Below are positions 43,964 to 56,200 of a stretch of DNA of 64,000 nucleotides, in pieces. A model generated the notes under the pieces. The model did not search any database and was not told the DNA's origin. It worked only from the letters and a program-made list of their open reading frames with translations. The DNA is from Calcarisporiella thermophila CBS 279.70 (lineage: Eukaryota; Calcarisporiellomycota). The position numbers were made by a program, and so were the translations under genes. Position 1 is the stretch's first letter, and the number at the start of each line of letters is the position of its first letter. The stretch is taken from positions 28,792 through 92,791 of the forward strand of contig NW_027192193.1 in NCBI RefSeq assembly GCF_041956535.1, in the 5' to 3' direction.

Positions 43964-44964
43964 TTAATTGACCCGCAATCTCTCCTCGAGTTCCTTCCGC
44001 TGTGCCTCTAGCATTTGAAAAAAGGAGGAGGGGGGGGTTAGATATGAAAAGAGGGCTAACGCCAAAATATCCAGCCAACTTACCGACAATGGCCTCCATT
44101 TCTTCCTTGCTTGTGTCAAAGCGTACAATGTTCGCTTGGTTGAATGGGTTTTCAGGTGATTTCTGAAAAGCTTGAGTAAATATGGGCAATGTAGATATAA
44201 ATACGAAAAACATTAGATTATTACCTGGAAATTCTTGTATAGAATATCCTTCAGCTGCGTGTATCTTAGCCCCGGATGCTCTTGCTTCAATCGAGGCAGC
44301 TCCCGCTCCTCATAGGCAGCCAATGCGGCCTTGAACCGCCGCTCAGGGTGCCGATCAATGCCTGATATTTTCTGTTGCGCACTGGCCGAGGTCTCTGTCG
44401 CGTTTTCCAGAAGGTCAAGTGCATCATCAATGTTAGAGGCTGAAAATTCAGGGATGGTGCGCTTAGCAAAGGATACTTCTGCGTGCTGAGCCTGTTTCTT
44501 GAGCGCTTTTTTCTATTAGAAGAGAACAGTATACACGTTGTATTTGTCAGGGCATATCAATACCGCCTAGGTCAATTCCGCTTGCATACCTCTTCGCCCT
44601 TGACTGGCCTCAGCAGGGGCTTACTTTTAGCGATTTCTTTTTCTTCACTCGCAAGCAATGAAGCCGCCTCTTTTTTCTTTGCAAGCTTCTCTGCTCTCTT
44701 AGCAGCTTCTTCTTCCTTTTTGGAGGTGTTTTTAGCCCCAACGGACCACTCCCTAGCCTCCTTAGCCTCCCGTTCTGCCGCTTTACGAGCATCCACCTCG
44801 GCTTTGTGAGCCGCCTTTTTTTCCTTTGCTGCCGTGACTATTTAGCAACCAAAGAAATCAATGAAAGAATGGATCAGTGAGGAATTCACGAACAATGCGA
44901 CAAACATGGCTGCGATGGATGGTGTCGCTACCTTTAGTATTTTCTCCTTTGAATTTTTTCGGCA
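43964..44964 (-). CDS. CCDC124 / Lso2-like ribosome-associated protein
   Basis: Five exons (44964-44932, 44837-44590, 44512-44225, 44162-44084, 44007-43964). The N-terminal exon reads MPKKFKGE, a charged helix follows (EAREWSVGAKNTSKKEEEAA), and the conserved C-terminal domain shows DRHPERRFKAALAAYEERELPRLKQEHPGLR and SPENPFNQANIVRFD. This is the CCDC124 pattern; in yeast the shorter relative Lso2 binds idle ribosomes and helps restart after starvation. All exon phases agree except exon 1: it is 33 nt, but exon 2 needs 34. The family motif GENTK would appear if one more T were present at about 44938-44943. So either the copy has a one-base deletion or the assembly lost a base in a T run. Expected product length is about 230 aa. 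Confidence 0.85.
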
Positions 44965-45256
44965 TGATCTTTGATTTTTCCTAACACACCATGATCAAAT
45001 TATCGCACGATTTTGATAAAAATATATGATGTATTTAAGAAACTCTTATATCAGCAGTCATATAAAAGCGGCATTCAAAAAAAAAAATTACATATAGAAA
45101 GAGAATATCTAAAGATAATCAAAAATAAAAAAAAAGGAAAACGGAGGGGTTAAAAAGTGAAGGCGGAAAGAGTCTATGATACTTAATAAGGGAGAAGGAA
45201 ATAAAATACCGGAGTATCATGAAGAATTACAAAAATAATTATAAGATGGTGGAGTA

Positions 45257-46840
45257 TCACGGCTTTGCCCGAAACGTCGAGGGTTCCACCGCACACATCC
45301 ATATACGCGTCTTATATATTTTAAAAAGCTCTCTTACAAGCTCTCGAAAGTCGATTCGGTGCTCGGAGACGAAGTAGAAGGTGAGCTTCCGGCGATCCCT
45401 ATGAATAAAACGGAAGGTTGAAGTCAGCTTCTTTTCCCACGGCTATTTCTGCAAGTGAGGGTAATAGATAGGCGCTACCATTGGAATTCCGCGTCCACTA
45501 CTTCCATCTCGAGTCCTCGCTGTCTAACTTTATTCAGACACACGCTCAAAGCCTTGGCCTCGTCGTAGCTCTTACTGATGAGGGAGGTCACCTCCGCGGG
45601 CAGGGCTAACCGGAAAATCCGCTTCGGCTTGGGCCGCCCTTCTCCGGCCTCTCCGGCCTCTCCCAGCCCACGCTGGGGTTGTTGCATCAGGCTTTGGGAG
45701 TAAGCATCGTCGACCACTTTTCCAAGGTCGTTTCCGCGGTCTGCCTCTACGATCACCAGATCCCCAACCTGCACCCGCAGCCCATCTGTGGTATAGTAGG
45801 CCCCTGTTCGTCCGGCTTTGAACTCCACGAGACACAGTTGCTCGATCGAAGGGGCCGGATTAAGCGCAGCTCCGTGAGCTGATGCGTCGTGAATAAGGTG
45901 TTGATTATGGTGATCGAGGGTGTCGTCAGCAAGAGAATGGGAGAGAAAGGTGGAGGAGCCGTGGGTTGGTGAAGCGCTAAGGGGGGACAGGTTTAGCTCG
46001 GTGGGTGAGGCGTGGCTCTGATCGAGAGGAGGCGTTGCTGCCGATGAATATCGCCGCTGGAAATGAAAGTCCTCTTCGAACGAGCTAATGCCACCAGAAG
46101 AAAAGACAATAGATTCCATCAGCATAATCATGAAGGTAGTCAGCGACACGTGGACATCTGATCGGGTAGAGCATGATGCCACGACACTAAATGGCATGTG
46201 ACATTATGAAGAAATCGATTGCAAACACTCACCGGCTTGCATTGAGTTGATCATTGACCAAACTTTGCTGCTGGTAAGCTAATGACATGGGCCGTCCAAG
46301 CATGTCCATTTCTGTAGGAGATGATAAGATCTCATTCCCAATGTGCGAAGGCAAGGTCTGGCCCGAAGTATACACGCCCAAGCTTACTCGGCGCTGCAAG
46401 AAACCATCCCATTCCCATGCTCCCTCTACGCCCGGAGCCTTGCTTAGAGTGGTTGGCTGGCAGCTCTCAAAGTAATCGTCCTCCTTGCGTTGAAGCTTTT
46501 TCTCGTTCCACATGACCGGAGGCGAGGCGGAGGTGAACGCCCCTCTCCACAATCCGCTCTCGTCCGCTTTCGGTGCGGCCTGAATGCCAGAGGGGCTGAA
46601 CAGCGGCTCGGCGAAGGGCGAGGAGCGCGAGAGAGGTTTGGCTGGGAACGAAGAGAATGGCTGCGTGGTTGTTGGCGGGTTGCCAACAATGCGCCACCCG
46701 TCAGTGGAAAGCGTGCGACGATTTGTGGGCCGCTGCTGCGGATGCTGGTGGTGGTAGGGGTCCTTCTATGATACAAGAGGAAAGCCAGCGTTAGTAATGG
46801 AGGGGATGCGCGCTCAAGAACACAGTACATTTAGAAGCAT
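45257..46840 (-). CDS. PSP1 C-terminal domain protein
   Basis: Four exons: 46840-46829 (four codons), 46765-46233, 46084-45479 and 45398-45257, total 430 aa, in frame throughout. The front half is low in complexity (His/Gln, Ser/Pro) and contains [19 protein letters not shown]. The PSP1 C-terminal domain starts near residue 270 with [17 protein letters not shown] and [19 protein letters not shown]. It continues with [20 protein letters not shown] and ends with the last exon's [20 protein letters not shown]. Fungal PSP1 relatives were found as suppressors of DNA polymerase alpha defects and related proteins occur in P-bodies and bacterial sporulation; the molecular role is unclear. The acceptor of intron 2 could also be at 46186, which would add 34 hydrophobic residues; the 46084 site seems better. 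The four-codon first exon is tentative. Confidence 0.75.
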
Positions 46841-47162
46841 GTCTTGCGATATAAATATATGTGGTTTTCGTTTTGAATATTTGGGAAAAAAAAAGGAGAA
46901 CAAAAAAAAAAATAAAAACGACGCGGGAAGAAACGCGGGGAAGTTACACTTAGGTTAGGTGGTGGCGGTAGGAGCAAAACTTTCTTTTGAAATATTTCGA
47001 GTTTTATTGGTGATATAGTATAGCCATTTTTGGGTTGATTGAGCTCATTTAAATTAGAAAGTGGAATCGATTAATGCAATTTATTCATGTGAGTGCAGCG
47101 ACGCGAAAACGAATTTGAAAGGAAACTCCACCCACTTAGAAGCGACCGAGCCCACCAATTCA
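46841..47162. promoter_or_regulatory. Shared upstream region of the PSP1-domain gene and PEX1
   Basis: About 320 bases between two head-to-head genes. It has an A-rich tract at 46889-46918 and a GC-richer part at 46920-46975. No specific binding site is claimed. Confidence 0.4.
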
Positions 47163-50100
47163 ATGCCACGATCTGCATTCATAGTATATACTCCATTGCG
47201 TTCATGTTTTGTCAATCTGCCTCCCTCATGGGCCTCAGCTCTTCTTGATCATGGCCGAGTAAAATCCTCCTCCCCCTTGCGAATTTGTTTTGCAGCCCTT
47301 TCTTGAACCAGATCCCTTCTTTTTAGAATCCCCATACGATCGTCCTCGAAATTTCATGGATCGGTGAGGATGCAGAGAAGCATCGTGCGTATGTTGGATG
47401 GTCAGGCGCTGCTACAGCACACAGCGCTTTCGGCAACATCAATCAATCTGGTGAGATCATCGAGATTGATCCGCAATTTGGCCAGTCGCTCGGGATACGT
47501 GCAAATGAAAAGGTAGCTCTCCGTAACTGCTAGTGACATCCTGAAAATAAATTCTGACATCCATTCGACAGGTCCAAGTAGACTTTTGTAAAAATGTTCC
47601 CGATGGATCTATGGTGAACGTTGAACCTTACTCGGCAGACGATTGGGAGATAATTGAATTGCACGCTGGATATTTGGAAGAAAATCTGCTCAGGCAAATA
47701 AGAGTTGTATACGCGGGGCAGATTGCCACCATCTGGCTGCACGGAAAGACGTTGATTCGGATTCGAGTGGGTGAGTTTCTCCAGTGCTTTATTTTTCAAA
47801 TTTCTACTATTCTCTAAATCTTTATAATCTACCGCGGATAGCGGAGGTTCACCCCAAAAGCCCATGCGTTTTGCTGAATAATGACGCCGAGGTGGTAGTC
47901 GCGCCCAAATTACGAAATCTGCCTTCTTCCATAAAGCCTCCCGAGGACGATATTGTCAATTCCACTACTAAACCATCTTCGACCCTCGCCCCTGCAGCCA
48001 TTTGCTTGCGTGCGCTCCCAATGTCTACAACAACGGCTGAAGATGACTTCTTCGCCATTTATGTACATCCTCAGACCATTTCACGGCTTCCACACAGCTC
48101 GCTTCTTCATATCTCGCATATAACCCCACCCAGCACTTCTTCTCAGCTGCAATCACAGCAGCAGCAACAGCAGCAACAACAGATGCAGCAATCGGCCAAG
48201 GATGACCTAGAAAAACAAGATACTAAACTCGCAAAGTATCTCTATGTTCGACCCAAACCATCATCCTCAGTTCCGTTAGGGCATGTGCATTTGAACGAAT
48301 GGATGCGAAAACTACTGGAAATCGAACCATTTGGCTTTGTTCGTTTGGCTGCACCCAAATCCCCTACTGTCATTTCACAGTTGACTCTTCTCCCAGTGCA
48401 GGCTAACACAGGGCCTGCGGCCATAAAACTTGGCTTGAACCCTAACCAGGCGAAACAGAGCAAGACAAACATGCTCGTAGAATTATTTAAAGAGTGGGTC
48501 CGAACTGTTTCCGCAGAGATGGGTGACAGGCAGCCTCTATTACTTACCAATGGCATGGTGGTGCGATTAAATCCGGGAGGATTCAACACTAATCATAATA
48601 TGGATGGACTCAACGAGGCAGATAAGATCATACTACGTTTAGACCCCAAGGAGGGTTCGGAAAAAAAGCAAGCGGATTCGGAGGAAATCTATGCAGCTTT
48701 GGGGAAGCAGCAGGTTTTGTCGTTGAAGATAGGGGTCGGCGAGATTGTCGCCAAAGAATCGGAAGAAGTGAGGGCAAAGTAAGGACTAATATGCTCGAAT
48801 ATCCTAGATAGTTTGCTTGAACATTGTCACAATTTTAGGTGGTTGGAAGCTGACCGCGAGAAACTTGGGGGGGTCGACTCTCTGATAGATAAGTACAAAC
48901 ATTATTTGCGATGCTCGCTATCCCGGACTGCCATCCGCAATGCACTCAAGACACCTGGTAAATCGGTTGCGCTAAGAGGCTTGAACAAAGATATTGAATG
49001 CAAACCTCAATTTGTAGGGATGGGCGGGCTTTTACTCTGTGGAGGACACGGTTCCGGCAAGACAAGCATTGCCAAAGTTTTGGGAAAGGAGCTCGCACAA
49101 GACACAGAAACACTCTCATGTAAAACGCTTTATTTTTTGCTTTTTGACTCAACAAATCCTAAAGAATCGTTTTATTACAGATTTTCTGGAGATTAATTGC
49201 TCCGAGATAACCGAAGACAGAGTGCCTACTATTCGTGAAAAGCTCCAGCAATGGTTCGATGATGCTGCATGGCACGCCCCAGCTATACTCTTCTTCGATG
49301 ATCTTGATCGCCTCGCGCCTGCGGAGCAGGAGCATGTTGACTCGTTTCGTGCTCGGCAGATAGCAGAATGTTTTATCCAAATTGCTACAAAAATGCTACG
49401 TGCTCATCCGAAGATAAGCCTGATGGCAACAGCACAAGGGCAAGCAAACGTGCACCCCATTCTTGTGGCTAGTCATGTATTTTCAGAGGTGGTTCATTTG
49501 AACCCACCGACGAAAAATGAGCGGAAACAGGTATTGGACCACATCATGAGAAGTGGAGCTGAAGTGCTTCGGGAAAGCGTGAGTGCCCTAGATTTACTCA
49601 GCGTCGCGGGAGAATGCGAAGGGTTTCTTGCAGCAGACTTGCGAGCCCTTGTAGAGCGAGCTGTGCATGAAGGCGCCGTCAGACAATTAAGAGAGAAAAT
49701 GGAGGGGAGCGTAGGTAAAGATTCCAAGCTACTGCTAAAGCAGGAGGATTTCAACAGAGCGCGTGATGGCTTTGTGCCGAGTTCGCTACGTGGGGTTAAG
49801 TTGCAAAGCTCTAGCGTGAGTTGGACGGATATCGGTGGGCTCAGGGAAACAAAGCGTGTGCTGCTAGAAACCTTAGAATGGCCAACCAAATATGCACCTA
49901 TTTTTGCAAAGTGCCCACTGCGGCTTCGCTCAGGGTAAGAGTGCTATAGTTCGAAATACAGGCTGGGGTCAATTAACACGCCCTTTTGCCCTCTATTCAA
50001 GTTTGCTACTCTATGGTTTCCCGGGTTGCGGCAAAACGCTCCTTGCCTCCGCAGTGGCTAAGGAATGCGGCCTCAATTTTATAAGTGTCAAAGGACCCGA

Positions 50101-51160
50101 GTTGCTGAACAAGTATATTGGAGCGAGTGAGAAGTCCGTTAGAGATCTCTTTGAGCGTGCTCAAGCCGCGAAGCCTTGTGTGCTTTTCTTCGATGAATTC
50201 GACTCGGTCGCCACTAAGAGAGGGCATGATAGTACTGGAGTGACAGATCGGGTGGTGAATCAGATGCTGACCCAAATGGACGGAGCTGAAGGATTGGAGG
50301 GGGTATACGTACTAGCTGCAACCAGGTAATCAAAAGAACCCCTATGAATGCATTCTATTTCGCATGCTCAATTGCTTCTCAATTTTCCTAGCCGCCCGGA
50401 TCTAATAGATCCTGCCCTGTTGCGGCCTGGACGCCTTGACAAGGCACTTCTTTGCGGGATTCCAACCGAGGAGGATCGCTACGAAATTCTCTCCTGTCTC
50501 GCATCCAAAATGAGCCTTGATAAGTCGATTGATTTACGGAACTACTCTCGTCGTTCGGAAGGATTTACTGGAGCCGATCTACAGGCCTTTCTGTACAACG
50601 CATACTTGGAGGCAATACATGATTGTGTAAGCGCCGAGAGTCTAAGCCGAACGCGAAAGCTGGAAGGAGAGGAGGAAGAAATGGCATTTACCGCCTTCGA
50701 AAGCATCGAGGGAGAGGGTGTGAAGAGCCAGAACATCACGGTGGCGGAACGGGGGTTAATCTCGCGTCGGGTTTGTATCCAATAGCCTACATGTTATAGT
50801 CAATCGCCTGTTTTGTTGACGTGTTTAATTTCGGGTAGCTTGGCCTCATCCGTAAGGGGCTAAGTCGCAACCATACGGACACAACCACTACTTCCAATCC
50901 TATTGCGGACCTACAGAAAAAAACGGTAAGCTGCTCATTTTGTGGCTCGTCTATCTTCTTATTTCCTCACAATTCCCCTTTAGGCCGTGATCACCGAACA
51001 ACACCTGGAAAAATCCCTGGCGGCAACTCGTCCAAGCATCACCCCTCAAGAGCATCAGCGCCTTGACGCCATCTATCGGGAATTTGTCAGTGGACGGAAT
51101 GGAGAGATGCCAACCGGTGAAGGGGTGAAAGAGATTGGAAAGCGTTCAACTCTAATGTAA
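47163..51160 (+). CDS. PEX1: Peroxisome biogenesis AAA ATPase Pex1
   Basis: Ten exons (47163-47258, 47327-47512, 47572-47770, 47842-48778, 48839-49119, 49181-49934, 50002-50325, 50392-50770, 50839-50925, 50984-51160) join in frame to 1139 aa. The N-terminal double-psi-barrel starts [22 protein letters not shown] and includes [20 protein letters not shown]. The first AAA domain has Walker A GGHGSGKT at 541-548 and Walker [11 protein letters not shown]. The second has GFPGCGKT at 823-830, the Pex1 signature region [21 protein letters not shown], Walker [16 protein letters not shown] and [17 protein letters not shown] Gln tract (nine Q in a row) lies in the linker near residue 270. Pex1 forms a hexamer with Pex6 that pulls ubiquitinated Pex5 from the peroxisomal membrane. 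Length and order are standard. The start is the first Met before the conserved N-domain. Confidence 0.95.
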
Positions 51161-51350
51161 TATTCCAAGTTTCAATAGAGCAAATTAATTTCTTTAGAGT
51201 TTCTATGTTTATAATAAAGTAATAAACATAAGAAATTAATGGGGAAAAAAAAAGGATGCATATATATATAAATATTACAAAAAGGAAGAATCGGAAACAG
51301 GAAATAGAAGAGAAACAGCAGATTTCTCCAAAGGACAACAAAAATAAAGG

Positions 51351-53025
51351 CTACAATAAGTCATCGTCATCTTCATGCTGAGGTGGTTGAGGCCTAGAGG
51401 GTGAACTTGTTGGAGGGGGTTGCACAGGAGACGAATAAGCTTCATGAGGATGTTTCTTGATCCCGAGCGACGAAAAGTGTTCATTGAAGTCATAATCCGA
51501 TGCCTCCTGTAATGGCTCTACACCAGCATTAGATTTCGTGGGTGGAGCCGGTTCAGGAGCGTCTGGTGAGTAGGCTTGACCATAAATTGGCGGCAGAGGT
51601 TTTGTATCCTCATAAGGACTTGAACTTGATTGCTCGATGGCTGGGGCCTGACCACCAGAGGGCAGTGGATATTTCGATGGTGTAGAAGGTTGCCATTGAG
51701 TCTGGGACCCTTGCCATTTTTCATTTTGTGTGTTGGGCGGCGCAGGTGGGGTGTACGCATGCACCTGAGAAGCAGGCGCCTTTGGCTTTTCATCGTAGCG
51801 GTGTGCAGATCCTACAGGTTGGAAAGGCACCTTATTATCTCGCGGATAATCACTTCTAGCATAATTGCCCGCAGAATAAGCCGGAGGAGGAGCATTTCCG
51901 GGTGGTGCGAGTCCACCCTCGCCTCCCCCGCTCAGCATATCTCCAGGAATCCGCAGAGAGTGGACTAGTCGAGTCACCTCCGCATCGAGAAAATTGACAC
52001 TTGGCTTGCGAATTGTTGCGTTGAGAATTTCCTGGTCATTCTGCTCGAAAGCCTCAAGAAGTGCTTGTGCTGTGGCAGCCTCGTCGGAGCCTAGGAAACC
52101 AGGATCTTGTCCACTAAGAGATCATACAGACCCGTGGATTAGAGACTTCCTTCAAGCAATTCAGAAGTAAATACTTACATGCACGCTTCAAACTGTCGAC
52201 CAGCTTCAACCTCATCGCCCAAAGCCAGAAGAACAATCACTATTGTTAAGAAGGATTTATGCAAAAAGCTCTTGCCGGTCATTGTGGAAAGAATTTTGCA
52301 TTGGCGCTGGAGCATTTCGACAGCTTGCTCAAAACTTTAAGCGGATTATTATTAGATTTTGACTCTCTCCAAAGATTAAAATATCTTACCGCTTGTGTCG
52401 AATCATGAGCGAGATTGTCTGCTTAAAAGTATCTAGGGCCATTCTCCCTCGATCTTCTGACTCATATAATCCGCAAGAGGCCACGTAATATTCCAAAGCA
52501 GCATCGATATTGACCGGCTCCAGACACTTCCCGGCTCGCTCAAGCATTACAGCGGCTCTATCCGCGGACATATGAGCTTGGTATAGATCACTAGCTTTCT
52601 TGTAGCATTCTGCTGCTCTCTCGGGCTGCCGCATCTGCTGGGCAATTATTTGAGCAGCGGACTCAAGTGCTCTTGCGGCCATGTAAACCCTGCCCAAAAG
52701 ACCCATATAGGTGAGACGATGCAAAAGATTAGACGAAAGATCGAGTGGCAATATTTACGCATCGGCTTTCAATAATGCTTCGGACGCCTTTGTATACGCA
52801 GTAACGGCCTGTTCATATGATCGTGCTGCCTTAAAGCATGTCCCAGCTTTCTCGTAGTATTGGCCAGCGATGTCCCAATCCGGCTTCTTGAACCAGCTCT
52901 TCGTGGAGCTAATAGGTGGAAAGACATCACAATAACAGTAATAAACTAGCATAGTCAGCGGATACGCACGCTTTATCTCCATCAGCCATGAACTGAGCAC
53001 CTTCGCGAATTTTGCTTGCCTCCAT
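51351..53025 (-). CDS. Gamma-SNAP-like protein with proline-rich C-terminal extension
   Basis: Five exons (53025-52970, 52908-52759, 52689-52390, 52334-52179, 52113-51351) join in frame to 474 aa. Residues 1 to about 290 are the helical TPR-like solenoid of gamma-SNAP: WFKKPDWDIAGQYYEKAGTCFKAARSYEQA, then RAAECYKKASDLYQAHMSAD and VMLERAGKCLEPVNIDAALEYY, ending with DPGFLGSDEAATAQALLEAFEQNDQE and TRLVHSLRIPGD. Gamma-SNAP joins SNARE complexes to NSF for disassembly after membrane fusion. The usual length is about 310 aa. Here about 180 extra residues, rich in Pro, Ser, Tyr and Gln, follow (for instance APPGNAPPPAYSAGNY and PVQPPPTSSPSRPQPPQHED) and end DDDDLL. The extension lies in the same exon as the last conserved segment, so it is not an annotation join. 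It shares a 192-bp promoter region with BMS1. Confidence 0.88.
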
Positions 53026-53217
53026 TATTAAGTCGATTTTCAATAAAAAAAAAGGGCGTTGCTTGGAGATTCAACCCCTAGAATTAATTATGAAATGGAT
53101 CTCTGATGAGATAGCTCTGGATAACCGTTGTGACTGCAAAACGAGCAAAGCCACTAATATGTTTACAATACACTGAGAAAGTAGTCCGCTCCGAAGAACT
53201 TATTGTCTCGAGACTCA
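53026..53217. promoter_or_regulatory. Bidirectional promoter region of gamma-SNAP and BMS1
   Basis: 192 bases between two head-to-head start codons. An A run at 53046-53053 is the only notable tract. Sharing by both genes is inferred from the distance. Confidence 0.5.
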
Positions 53218-56200
53218 ATGGAGGCGAAGGAGAATAAGGCCCATCGGCCGCGGCAAGCAGGAAGCAAGGCGGATAAAAAGAACAATAAGCAGAATAAGCA
53301 GAATAATGAAAAGAATCCCAAGGTAAAGCTTATCGGAATGAGAATGAAATTGTCTTTTTATAAGGCTAAGTTATGCTAATTGCCCATATGATCACAGGCA
53401 TTTGCCCCCTTCAAGGGAAGAAAGGCCGACAAGGCCGTACGACGTAAACTCGATCTAAATGAGAAGAAATTACATGTTCCTCTCGTAGACAGAACCCCCA
53501 TCGAGCCACCTCCTATCGTTGTAGCCGTTGTAGGCCCACCTGGAGTCAGTATTCTTTCGTGCTCGGAATTACTAGCCCGATTGAATGTGTTACTAACCTT
53601 GATACATTCTGTTTGCCCATCCATGTAGACTGGAAAGACGACCCTAATTAAATCGCTTGTAAAGAGATTTACAAAGCACAGTCTCTCGGAGATCAAGGGC
53701 CCGATTACGGTTGTCAGTGGAAAGAAGCGCCGACTAACATTCATTGAGTGTGCAAATGATCTCAACGCCATGATCGATGTAGCTAAAATTGCTGACTTGG
53801 TATTGTTGTTAATCGACGCTAGTTTTGGCTTCGAAATGGTAATATTCTTTGTTTTTTTGGCGATAAGCTATTACGGGTTTTTGCGTTTGCCGAATCAGGG
53901 ACTAACGGCTATTTTGCGACATATAGGAAACCTTTGAGTTCCTTAACATTCTGCAGGTACACGGGTTTCCTCGCATCATGGGCGTCCTCACTCATCTCGA
54001 CCATATCAAAAAAACAAAAACTCTACGAAACACCAAGAAGCGGTTAAAACATCGTTTTTGGACCGAAATCTATCAGGGTGCAAAACTCTTCTATCTCTCC
54101 GGAGTCATCAATGGTCGCTATCCTAATCAGGAAGTTCACAATTTGTCGCGGTTCATATCTGTGATGAAATTCCGCCCGCTAATTTGGCGCAATACCCATT
54201 CCTATATGCTCGCTGACCGCATGGAGGATCTGACCGACCCCGAGGCGGTAAGAAAGGACCCGAAAATGGATCGAACGGTCACTCTGTACGGCTATTTGCG
54301 GGGGACAAACATGAAACAGGGTGGAAAGGTGCATATTCCAGGGGCAGGTGATGCCTATATAGAAGAATTAAGTGTCCTCACCGACCCGTGTCCACTGCCC
54401 GATAAAGTTCGGAGGAGTTTGAGCGAAAAACAAAAGTTAATTTTTGCACCCATGAGCGATGTAGGAGGTATCATGTACGATAAAGATGCAGTGTATATTA
54501 ATGTACCAGGAAGCTTTACAAAGAAGGCAGGAGCGGAGGCTGAGGATGGAGATGAAGGTATTTTTTTTTTTCACTTAACCGCACTGAACGATATTCAAAC
54601 ATCTTACATAATCCCTATTTTTTCTTAAAGAAGATGAAGTTCACCAAGGTCCGGGCGAAAAAATGGTCATCGACCTACAAGACGCCCCAGACACCCTTGC
54701 AGCTCAATTAAATGAAAGCGAACTGCCCATCTTCAGCAATACCACTATGCGTGCAGAAGATTTAGATAACGAGGAAGAGGATTCGAGTATGCCAAATCAC
54801 GGAGCCTACGAAAAAATCGTCACGGATATCAATGGACGCCGTAGGCGGAAGGCTATGTTTGCTGGAGAAGAAGATGAAGAAGACGACGATGATGATGATG
54901 AAGAGCAAGGAGAAGAAGACCAGTCTGAGGAAGAGGAGTTTGAGGATGATGAAGAGGTGGAGAGTGGTGAAGACGAAGGGGAGGGTGAAAAGTCTGACAG
55001 GCGAAGAGCATTCAGCCGTTACGAAGTCCGACACTTTGACGATAAAGATAGCGATGCAAGCGACGGTGAGCAAAAAGAGGAGCAGATTGTGTATGCTGAG
55101 AGCGACAGTGACCTTGGTGATTTAAGTGATGATGATGATGTTGTTGAGGACGGCGGAGAGTTGCGATGGAAATCTAACTTGGCCGAGCGGGCTCAACAAA
55201 TGTTTTATTCCAAGAGACGCGTCAATATCATGCAGCTTATCTATGACCGGACCGATTTAACGCCTGAGCAGATCGCAAAGGGAGATATCGATCAAGAAGA
55301 AGAATCTCAAGACGTCGATGGAGAAGCTAGCGAGGAGCAAGGCAGCGATGATGAAGAATTCTTTGAAATAAAACGCTCCGACCAAAGTCAAATATCCAAA
55401 TCCGACAGCGCCATCGATTCCAACAAAGCTGCACTACATTATGAAGATCTCGATGACTGGGATGACGAGGAAGCGCTTGAGTCGATCCGCAATCGATTCA
55501 TCACTGGATCCCTGGATGGGGACGAGGTGAACGGAGAAGGCAACGAGCAATCCGCCGCAAATGAAGAAGAAGAGGATGAGGTGTACGGTGATTTTGAGGA
55601 CCTTGAAGCTGGCGAAACCGGCGCCGCGCCCAACGGCAATCAAGAGGAAAAATCTGCAGAGGAGCTAGAGCGCGAAGCACTCGAGAAGAAGAAAGAAGAA
55701 CTCAAACGTAAATTTGACGCCGAGTATGACGGGGATAATGAGGGCCCAAAACAGGACTTTTACGAAGAGGAGAAGGATAAAATTGCACAGCAGTTGCAGA
55801 TCAACCGCGAGGAATTTGAGGACGATGACCCAAGCGTGCGTGCTCGTGTTGAAGGGTTTAGGGCGGGCTCGTATGTTCGTGTCTTACTAAAGAACATGCC
55901 ATGCGAATTCGTACAGAATTTCAACCCCCACTACCCAGTCATTGTTGGAGGGTTGCTGCACACAGAGGAAAACTTTGGCTTTGTACAGGTAACTAAATCC
56001 ATTTAGCTCACTGTATTATTTCTTGATATTAACTCCCTCTTTGAACTAGGTCCGAATCAAGCGGCACCGTTGGCACCGCAAAATTCTTAAAACAAATGAC
56101 CCTCTTATCTTCTCTATTGGATGGCGCCGCTTCCAGTCCATTCCTATTTACTCCCTTAATGATGGTACTCGCAATCGTATGCTTAAATATACCCCAGAAC

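Noticed and set aside
46085-46186. Alternative acceptor at 46186 for the PSP1-domain gene
   Set aside because: It would leave a 46-bp intron and add 34 mostly hydrophobic residues; the 46084 acceptor has a better pyrimidine tract. Not fully excluded.
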